Source of the DNA: Candidatus Tisiphia endosymbiont of Dioctria linearis
Lineage (GTDB): Bacteria > Pseudomonadota > Alphaproteobacteria > Rickettsiales > Rickettsiaceae
Reading direction: 5' to 3'
Assembly: GCF_964026545.1 (NCBI RefSeq)
Contig: NZ_OZ032156.1
Location: 806,001 to 870,000 of the forward strand
DNA: 64,000 nucleotides
Part shown: positions 58,762-64,000 of the stretch, piece by piece
Layout of the letters: every line of letters starts with the position of its first letter
Position numbering within the stretch: position 1 is the stretch's first letter
Position numbers and translations under genes: made by a program
The notes under the pieces: generated by a model
The model's database searches: none
The model's input: only the letters and a program-made list of their open reading frames with translations
What the model was told of the DNA's origin: nothing

Positions 58762-58812
58762 TGTAAGTGTTCGCGGATTTTTTCACCATAAGAAAATAGT
58801 AAAAAAATCTCG
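58762..58812. repeat. Family E stub after ftsZ
   Basis: GTAAGTGTTCGCGG, followed by ATTTTTTCACCATAAGAAAATAG and AAAAAAATCTCGAG. A degenerate left terminus of the GTGAGTGTTCAC element lying 2 bp after the ftsZ stop. Confidence 0.6.
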
Positions 58813-58844
58813 AGTACTGCCGACAACCTACTAGTTGGTGGTTT

Positions 58845-60026
58845 TTATGGAAACAACCTTGGTACTATATAACTGTGTAACATTAGACCTTTACTTGTAA
58901 GATTAATATGACCTTTATCGCCTAACTCCTCATCCCACTGAAGTAAACCTAGCTTTTTATAGTATGTTGCCTTTTGTATATCCAAAATCTCAAATAATTG
59001 TTTACCTGTTCTTTTTTGTATAATGTCAATATTTATACCCTTTTCAAGACGTAGTCCCATCATCAACATTTCTTCAATTATTTCTTGCATAGAAAGTTTA
59101 TTGATATGTTGAATGCCACATCCCAAACTATTAACAGTTTGTAACCATTTTTCTGGTTTATGCCACATCATGATACTATAGAGATTAGATGTAAAATCAC
59201 TATCGTACATATTAACTCTGCTGTGAGCACCTGGACCTATACCTAAATAATTATTATATTGCCAATATGTCAAATTATGCTTACATTCATGACCTAATAT
59301 AGCATAATTTGATATTTCATATCTAAGATATCCTTGAGACTTTAAATACAAGTTAGTCCATTCATACTGATCGGCTGCTTGATCTGAGCTTGGTATAGTC
59401 AGATTTCCATCATTAAATAATTTATAGAATAACGTACCCTTTTCGATTACTAACTGATACAATGAGATATGACCTGAGGCAAGTTCCATGGCATTGGTCA
59501 ATTCCTTTTTCCAACTTTCTAGAGTTTGGTTACTTCTTGCATAAATTAGGTCAAAAGATATTCTGGGGAAAATGCGGCGAGCTGTCTCAATAGTTTTGAT
59601 TGCTTGCCCCACATCATGTTGTCGCCCTAAACTCTTTAAGTCAGTTTCCACTAAAGACTGAACGCCAATTGACACCCTATTTATTCCAGCTAATCTAAAG
59701 TCTTTAAATTTCTCGGTCTCAAATGAAGTAGGATTTGTTTCTAAAGTAATTTCTGTTTGCTCATCTATTGTTGCTAGATTTGCTATTTTGCTAATGATTC
59801 CTTCAACAACAAATGGCTTCATTAAAGATGGGGTGCCACCACCAAAGAAAATAGATTTTATATATTTATGACCTATAGTATCCTTGAAATGATTCAGTTC
59901 CAACTCATAACATTTCAGCCAATCATCATGGTCTACTTTATCTGAAACATGAGAGTTGAAGTCACAATATGGGCATTTTGATAAACAAAATGGCCAGTGT
60001 ATATATATCGATAATGGTTCTTTCAT
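58845..60026 (-). CDS. hemW: Radical SAM haem chaperone HemW
   Basis: 393 residues. The 4Fe-4S binding motif CxxxCxxC is Cys14, Cys18 and Cys21 in PFCLSKCPYCDFNSH; the form with PYCDF(N)SH is that of HemW rather than the coproporphyrinogen dehydrogenase HemN. FFGGGTPSLM, ETNPTSFE and INRVSIGVQSLVETDLK-type text (RVSIGVQS) follow. HemW hands haem to respiratory proteins. The C-terminal HemN_C-like domain (MMGLRLEKGINI) is present. The 157-bp family C element lies 27 bp upstream of the ATG and may have moved or replaced its promoter. Confidence 0.94.
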   Translation of the reverse strand: MKEPLSIYIHWPFCLSKCPYCDFNSHVSDKVDHDDWLKCYELELNHFKDTIGHKYIKSIFFGGGTPSLMKPFVVEGIISKIANLATIDEQTEITLETNPTSFETEKFKDFRLAGINRVSIGVQSLVETDLKSLGRQHDVGQAIKTIETARRIFPRISFDLIYARSNQTLESWKKELTNAMELASGHISLYQLVIEKGTLFYKLFNDGNLTIPSSDQAADQYEWTNLYLKSQGYLRYEISNYAILGHECKHNLTYWQYNNYLGIGPGAHSRVNMYDSDFTSNLYSIMMWHKPEKWLQTVNSLGCGIQHINKLSMQEIIEEMLMMGLRLEKGINIDIIQKRTGKQLFEILDIQKATYYKKLGLLQWDEELGDKGHINLTSKGLMLHSYIVPRLFP

Positions 60027-60053
60027 GTTTGGGTTTATACTAGACTTGCCTAG

Positions 60054-60210
60054 GCTCTGTGAACAAAATTTTAATTGTTTAGATTTTGAGTATTTTAAAG
60101 CGAAAATTAATAAGATTTTTGCCGGAATAGTTAGTTCTATTTCAAAAAAATCTTATAATTTGCAGCTAAAAAGAGTCGAAATCTAGTAATTTAAATTTTG
60201 TTCACAGAGC
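60054..60210. mobile_element. 157-bp miniature transposable element (family C), second copy
   Basis: Same 157 bp as the copy in the GNAT gene, apparently identical, with CTAG on both sides (60050-60053 and 60211-60214). Between the divergent starts of hemW and a region of IS4 debris. The element contains a reading frame of about 38 codons after the left end (LDFEYFKAKINKIFAGIV...) which might be a vestige of a transposase. Confidence 0.92.
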
Positions 60211-60227
60211 CTAGATAAATCTATTTA

Positions 60228-60542
60228 TCAAAGTTTTTTATTTTTATACCTATAGTGATAATCAATTGTATAACCAATAAACCCAAAGAATAGTAGGGGA
60301 ATGGTATGGCATAATGAATATTTAATAAAGAAAATTTTATAAACACCTATACATCTATCAACTTTTTTTATTTTATGTTTTACTTTACTATCACCACTCA
60401 AGTTCCTGCCAATTGCACTCAAAGACAAATTCTGACTATATCGCAAGCCTTCTGCAACATCAAGTAACGCATTTAAACGATTATTATGTATAAAAGGACA
60501 ATGTTCTTTTATTACTTCATTTAATACTGTTTTTACATCCAT
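60228..60542 (-). pseudogene. IS4-family transposase N-terminal fragment
   Basis: 104 residues starting MDVKTVLNEVIKEHCPFIHN, then LNALLDVAEGLRYSQNLSLSAIGRNLSG and HKIKKVDRCIG, the N-terminal helical domain of IS4/Tn5-type transposases (which continues HRIKRVDRLLGN). After that point the sequence becomes unrelated (IFFIKYSLCHTIPLLFFGF). None of the DDE residues is present, so it cannot be active. Confidence 0.75.
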
Positions 60543-60612
60543 AACCTACTATCTCCATCATCATTAAATAATGAAGATATTCTATCAATTCTTGCTATTT
60601 TGCAACAATTTC

Positions 60613-60712
60613 CTGGGGATACATCAGCTCGCAATGACGTAATGTTGTAAAGTGACCTTCTCGCTAATAGACATCTTGTACTTTAACTTTTTTTCCTGAA
60701 CGCTCACAATTA
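60613..60712. repeat. Family D/E composite repeat, right half
   Basis: CAGCTCGCAATGACG, then CCTTCTCGCTAATAGAC, TTGTACTTTAACTTTTTT and the end CTGAACGCTCAC. Reverse orientation of the left half seen at 13565. Two right arms in a row hint at a fused pair. Nothing else is seen in 60543-60743. Confidence 0.65.
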
Positions 60713-60743
60713 ATCTTGCTGTCAAAAATACCGTTATTAGTGC

Positions 60744-61154
60744 TTATTTACCCAAAGATTTCTGAGACTGAGAATGGGCTTGTTGTTCAATATTTGCAGC
60801 TCTTGATGTAACTTGTTGTTTAATACCAAGGTCTACTACATGCTCATACTTCATCCCGTTATTTAACAATGTGTGACCAAGATGATTTACTAATTCTACA
60901 TCCTTTTTAGAAAATTTATTAACAATTGATTCTGTAATTTCATATAAGAACTTCCACGATAGCTCAACCTTTTCTTTTAGAGTTAGCTTTTTGGTATTAT
61001 CTGCTTTATTAAATGGTGCATTAAGCTCTTGTGCATTATTAGTATCCTTGATAAGCATACTAACAGACGCATTCTTGCTCTTCTTATAAACAAAGAATAT
61101 AATAAATACTACAAGTAGACCTACTGCAACGATTATCAAATTAGTATTTTGCAT
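60744..61154 (-). CDS. DUF2660-like small membrane-anchored protein
   Basis: 136 residues. One N-terminal membrane helix (NLIIVAVGLLVVFIIFFVY) followed by a basic turn KKSKN and a hydrophilic body rich in helices (LTLKEKVELSWKFLYEITESIVNKF; DVELVNHLGHTLLNNGMKYEHVVDLGIKQQV). It fits my memory of the Rickettsia-specific DUF2660 family, function unknown. A GGAGG ribosome-binding site six bases before ATG 61154 favours this start over the ATG at 61166. rpmJ lies upstream on the same strand. Confidence 0.65.
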   Translation of the reverse strand: MQNTNLIIVAVGLLVVFIIFFVYKKSKNASVSMLIKDTNNAQELNAPFNKADNTKKLTLKEKVELSWKFLYEITESIVNKFSKKDVELVNHLGHTLLNNGMKYEHVVDLGIKQQVTSRAANIEQQAHSQSQKSLGK

Positions 61155-61218
61155 AAGAGCCTCCATCTAAAATTAAATCTTAGAAATTTAATCAACAACT
61201 ATGAAATTTCTAAATTAT

Positions 61219-61344
61219 CTAACCTTGCTTAGCTTTAAACCTTTTAATTTTCTTGTTTATTACAAGAATTTTACCTTTTCTTTTTACAACTTGGCAATCT
61301 TTATCTCTTTTCTTTAGAGATTTTAACGAACTTACAACTTTCAT
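61219..61344 (-). CDS. rpmJ: 50S ribosomal protein L36
   Basis: 41 residues: [20 protein letters not shown], then [21 protein letters not shown]. This is the alphaproteobacterial L36, with the [13 protein letters not shown] core and the C-terminal RFKAKQG. AAAGGA about 10 bases before ATG 61344. Encoded upstream of the DUF2660-like gene on the same strand. Confidence 0.95.
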   Translation of the reverse strand: MKVVSSLKSLKKRDKDCQVVKRKGKILVINKKIKRFKAKQG

Positions 61345-61515
61345 ATAAAATTTATCCTTTGATATTATTTAACAAAAACTTTAAAAGTGGTAAATCAACT
61401 TTCAAATTTCTGCTATCTTAAATTAAAAACAGCAATAGTACTACCTTCCTCAATTTTGTCAACAAAAGTTTTCATGAGATGGTTATGTTTTAGCATATGA
61501 ATATACTCAATTAAC

Positions 61516-61617
61516 CTAAAGAGTTGCAGAAGTGGTTAATGAGCTAAAAATTATCATTGCTCCATGGAAATGAAAAATATTTTTTGCTAAATCTATTCCT
61601 ATTATGTTATATTTCAT
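61516..61617 (-). pseudogene. IS110-family transposase N-terminal remnant
   Basis: Short frame MKYNIIGIDLAKNIFHFHGA then 13 unrelated residues and a stop. The GIDLAKNIFHFHG text is the IS110 start, including the first catalytic Asp. Different in sequence from the remnant at 757, so a second IS110 relic. The rest of 61345-61739 has no gene I can recognise. Confidence 0.55.
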
Positions 61618-61739
61618 TTTGGGTTTCCCTATTGTTGTTCATTCTATATAGGGTATATCCGTACATGGCATCACAGTTGGAATTGAGATGACATTTTTAT
61701 TGTACCATAAACAACGATTTTTACTATAAAATATAATTT

Positions 61740-62138
61740 ATGACAAAATATATGACAAAAACAAAGCAGGAAATTTATAATAGCAGACCAACTTCTCCTC
61801 ATTTAACAATATATAAAAAACAGATCAGTGCTGTTTTGTCTATTGTGCATCGTATGACGGGGATAGGCTTATTTTTTGCACTATCAGTATTGATATGGTG
61901 TTTTATTTTATTGTCTTTTAGCAAATTTAATCCTGAATATTTACAGTTCTTTAAATGTAGTTTATTTAAAATCCCTCCAATATTTATAAGTTTTGCCTGG
62001 TTTTACCATTTATGTAATGGGGTGCGTCACTTAATTTGGGATAGTGGGCGTTGCTTTTCAATAAGAGCTATTAACTTCACAGGCTGGTTTGTTGTAATAG
62101 CCTCAATAGTTATGACATTAGCTTTTTGGTTGTTATAG
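61740..62138 (+). CDS. sdhC: Succinate dehydrogenase cytochrome b556 subunit
   Basis: 132 residues with three membrane helices. RPTSPHLTIYKKQISAVLSIVHRMTGIGLF is the family signature, in which Ser and Arg contact quinone; the haem-ligand His lies in helix 2 (FYHLCNGVRHLIWD). Membrane anchor of complex II, binding haem b and ubiquinone. The TAG stop is followed by TCAATT, giving TATAGTCAATT, the same 11-mer as the family A terminus. sdhD begins 23 bp later. Confidence 0.93.
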   Translation: MTKYMTKTKQEIYNSRPTSPHLTIYKKQISAVLSIVHRMTGIGLFFALSVLIWCFILLSFSKFNPEYLQFFKCSLFKIPPIFISFAWFYHLCNGVRHLIWDSGRCFSIRAINFTGWFVVIASIVMTLAFWLL

Positions 62139-62161
62139 TCAATTTAATTTATGGTCTCTAT

Positions 62162-62542
62162 ATGAATACTAATTTAAGGACAGATTTAGCAAAAGCTAAA
62201 GGAGTTGGTTCGGCAAAAAGTGGCTCTAGTCACTGGTTACATCAAAGAATCACTGCTATTATTTTGGCAATTTGCTCTATTTGGCTAATAGTCTTTATTA
62301 AATGTAATATTGGCAAGGATTTAACTCATTTTGTTGGTACTTTACAGAAACCTTACAATATTGTGCCTTTGGGCATATTGATTATTACCACCTTCTATCA
62401 TGCCATGCTTGGTATGCGAGTGGTAATTGAGGATTATATTAGTTGTATCAAGCTTCGTATTGGGTTAATTATATTTTTGCAAATATTTTGTATTATAACG
62501 ATTGCATTCTTAGTGGTAGCATTATTTTATGCTATACTATAG
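62162..62542 (+). CDS. sdhD: Succinate dehydrogenase hydrophobic membrane anchor subunit
   Basis: 126 residues, three helices. MNTNLRTDLAKAKGVGSAKSGSSHWLHQRITAIIL, then FYHAMLGMRVVIEDYI with the haem-ligand His and the Asp-Tyr pair, match alphaproteobacterial SdhD. I use ATG 62162, since the longer in-frame start would overlap sdhC and does not resemble the family. The TAG stop (62540-62542) lies in TATAGCTAA, the outer end of the repeat family. A 200-bp repeat separates it from sdhA. Confidence 0.92.
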   Translation: MNTNLRTDLAKAKGVGSAKSGSSHWLHQRITAIILAICSIWLIVFIKCNIGKDLTHFVGTLQKPYNIVPLGILIITTFYHAMLGMRVVIEDYISCIKLRIGLIIFLQIFCIITIAFLVVALFYAIL

Positions 62543-62715
62543 CTAAATGGATTGCTTCGTCGGCTTTCGCCTCCTCGCAATGACGCTTGGGTTTATAAAT
62601 CGTCATTGCGAGGAGCCACTTTAGTGGCGACGCGGCAATCCAGGAAAGTAATTGCTTAATCGTGTTTCGCTACTCCTTGCTAATAGACTGAATAATATTA
62701 GCCGGATTAGCTATA
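62538..62715. repeat. Composite repeat between sdhD and sdhA
   Basis: Outer ends CTATAGCTAA and GGATTAGCTATAG. Inside lie a right-half palindrome (GATTGCTTCGTCGGC ... CTCCTCGCAATGACG) and a left-half one (GTCATTGCGAGGAGCCAC ... CGACGCGGCAATCC), then ATTGCTTAATCG, CTCCTTGCTAATAGAC. The order suggests two elements abutting. It separates two genes of a normally tight sdh operon. Confidence 0.85.
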
Positions 62716-62760
62716 GGTTAAAATTATTTGAGTATTATTTGGAATAAAAGGAATTTATGA

Positions 62761-64000
62761 ATGTCTACTAAATCTTATAATATTGTCCACCATCAATTTG
62801 ATGTAGTGGTAGTTGGAGCTGGAGGAGCTGGTCTTAGGGCAACTTTTGGTATGGCAAAAGAGGGGTTGAGTACTGCTTGTATTAGCAAGGTTTTTCCCAC
62901 TAGAAGCCATACTGTAGCGGCACAAGGTGGTATCAGTGCCTCTCTTGGTAATATGGGGCAAGATGATTGGCGTTGGCATATGTATGATACCGTAAAGGGT
63001 TCGGATTGGTTGGGTGATCAAGACGCGATTGAGTATATGTGTAAACATGCAGCTGCCGCGGTACTGGAGCTTGAACATTATGGGGTACCTTTCTCACGAA
63101 CAGAAGAAGGTAAAATTTATCAGCGTCCTTTTGGTGGTATGACGACAAATTATGGCAAGGGACAAGCTGCCCAAAGGACTTGTGCTGCAGCAGATCGTAC
63201 GGGTCATGCCATATTACATACTTTATACCAACAAGCTTTAAAAAATAAAGCTCAATTTTTTATTGAATATTTTGCCATTGATTTGTTAATGAATAATGGA
63301 GAATGTGTAGGGGTAGTTGCTTGGAATCTTGATGATGGGACAATACATTGTTTTCATTCTCACTTAGTAGTATTAGCTACTGGCGGATATGGTAGAGCTT
63401 ATTTTTCTGCCACAAGTGCTCATACTTGTACCGGTGATGGAGGGGGAATGGTGGCAAGAAGCTCCATTGCCTTGCAGGATATGGAATTTGTTCAATTCCA
63501 TCCAACTGGTATATATGGGTCTGGTTGCTTAATTACAGAAGGTGCTAGGGGAGAAGGCGGTTATTTAGTAAATGCCAATGGTGAAAGATTTATGGAACGA
63601 TATGCTCCAGCCGCTAAAGACCTTGCTTCAAGAGATGTGGTTTCAAGAGCTATTACCATGGAAATCAGAGAAAATAGAGGCGTAGGTGAGCATAAAGATC
63701 ATGTATTCCTTCATTTAGATCATTTATCGCCGGAAATTCTTCACGAACGTTTACCGGGTATTTCCGAAACAGCAAAGATTTTTGCTGGGGTTAATGTTAA
63801 CACCCAGCCAATACCGGTATTACCAACAGTACATTATAATATGGGGGGAATACCAACAAATTACCATGGGCAAGTTATTGATAAAGATCAGGATAATCAT
63901 CATAAAATTATTCCTGGATTAATGTCGATTGGTGAGGCTGCCTGCGTTTCAGTACATGGAGCTAATCGATTAGGATCGAACTCTTTGCTTGATTTAGTGG
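62761..64000 (+). CDS. sdhA: Succinate dehydrogenase flavoprotein subunit (3' end outside window)
   Basis: 413 codons to the window edge, without a stop; the full protein is about 590. [20 protein letters not shown] binds FAD, which is covalently attached at His50 in [11 protein letters not shown]. Active-site features follow: [68 protein letters not shown], and [14 protein letters not shown] at the edge. AAGGA lies about 8 bases before the ATG; an ATG 4 bp upstream is in another frame. sdhB is not in view. Confidence 0.96.
   Translation, partial: MSTKSYNIVHHQFDVVVVGAGGAGLRATFGMAKEGLSTACISKVFPTRSHTVAAQGGISASLGNMGQDDWRWHMYDTVKGSDWLGDQDAIEYMCKHAAAAVLELEHYGVPFSRTEEGKIYQRPFGGMTTNYGKGQAAQRTCAAADRTGHAILHTLYQQALKNKAQFFIEYFAIDLLMNNGECVGVVAWNLDDGTIHCFHSHLVVLATGGYGRAYFSATSAHTCTGDGGGMVARSSIALQDMEFVQFHPTGIYGSGCLITEGARGEGGYLVNANGERFMERYAPAAKDLASRDVVSRAITMEIRENRGVGEHKDHVFLHLDHLSPEILHERLPGISETAKIFAGVNVNTQPIPVLPTVHYNMGGIPTNYHGQVIDKDQDNHHKIIPGLMSIGEAACVSVHGANRLGSNSLLDLV

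Noticed and set aside
59956-60186. 76-residue plus-strand ORF over the start of hemW
   Set aside because: It combines the antisense of hemW with the 157-bp element and is not conserved as a gene.

Overview
The window looks like a chromosomal segment of an obligate intracellular alphaproteobacterium of the family Rickettsiaceae (Rickettsia or a close relative; I cannot fix the genus by eye). The evidence is the low-GC DNA, a typical rickettsial core gene set (very large NAD-glutamate dehydrogenase, archaeal-type ValRS, DUF2748 and DUF2660-like proteins, a single LolC/E-type permease with LolD, lipB, hemC/hemW, sdhCDA), a split spoT fragment, and above all many short palindromic repeats. Two of these repeats sit in frame inside protein-coding genes, which is the hallmark of rickettsial palindromic elements.

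Layout. 1-0.9 kb: a SpoT synthetase-domain fragment and transposase scraps. 0.8-4.9 kb (minus): lptD-surA-rsmA, the envelope/ribosome cluster. 4.9-5.7 kb: decayed DNA with a repeat and an IS630 fragment. 5.7-9.5 kb: iscX, a large Ulp1-type cysteine protease that is a likely host-directed effector, dusB, and a tandem-repeat hypothetical. 9.8-12.9 kb: ybeY-corC-ABC-F, the last frameshifted. 13-14.4 kb: a BrnT/BrnA-like toxin-antitoxin pair and a GNAT gene cut by a 157-bp miniature element. 14.4-27.7 kb: lpdA, HIT, DUF2628, hslV-hslU-comM, recA, fabG, ubiA, valS-hemC, lipB. 27.8-37.8 kb: DUF2748, ftsK, zapA/coiled-coil/RodZ-like, and gdh with an in-frame repeat. 38.1-43 kb: mnmE-xerC, dksA and a DUF3857/transglutaminase protein. 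43.4-44.5 kb: two unrecognised ORFs, one a multi-spanning membrane protein. 44.6-50.98 kb: rpmG-rpsP, tRNA-Thr, an ABC exporter, a small secreted protein, an MFS transporter and lolE-lolD. 51-58.8 kb: ogt-metG, an M32 carboxypeptidase, DUF2278, fumC and ftsZ. 58.8-64 kb: hemW, a second copy of the 157-bp element, an IS4 remnant, a DUF2660-like protein, rpmJ and sdhC-sdhD-sdhA (cut by the window edge).

Themes. The housekeeping genes cover outer-membrane biogenesis (LptD, SurA, LolDE), division (FtsZ, FtsK, ZapA, RodZ-like), proteolysis (HslVU), oxidative metabolism (Sdh, FumC, Lpd, Gdh) and tRNA/ribosome maturation. Intergenic space is dominated by at least four interlocking repeat families: (A) a 107-bp element, 3 copies, one inside rsmA; (B) a 146-bp element inside gdh; (C) a 157-bp CTAG-flanked miniature transposon, 2 copies that appear identical plus one stub; (D/E) a large set of GTCATTGCGAG palindromes nested in larger inverted repeats. 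Repeat ends repeatedly contain or abut the stop codons of the flanking genes. I found no CRISPR array, rRNA or prophage. The best candidates for unusual biology are the repeat system and the Ulp1-domain protein with an uncharacterised N-terminal half.
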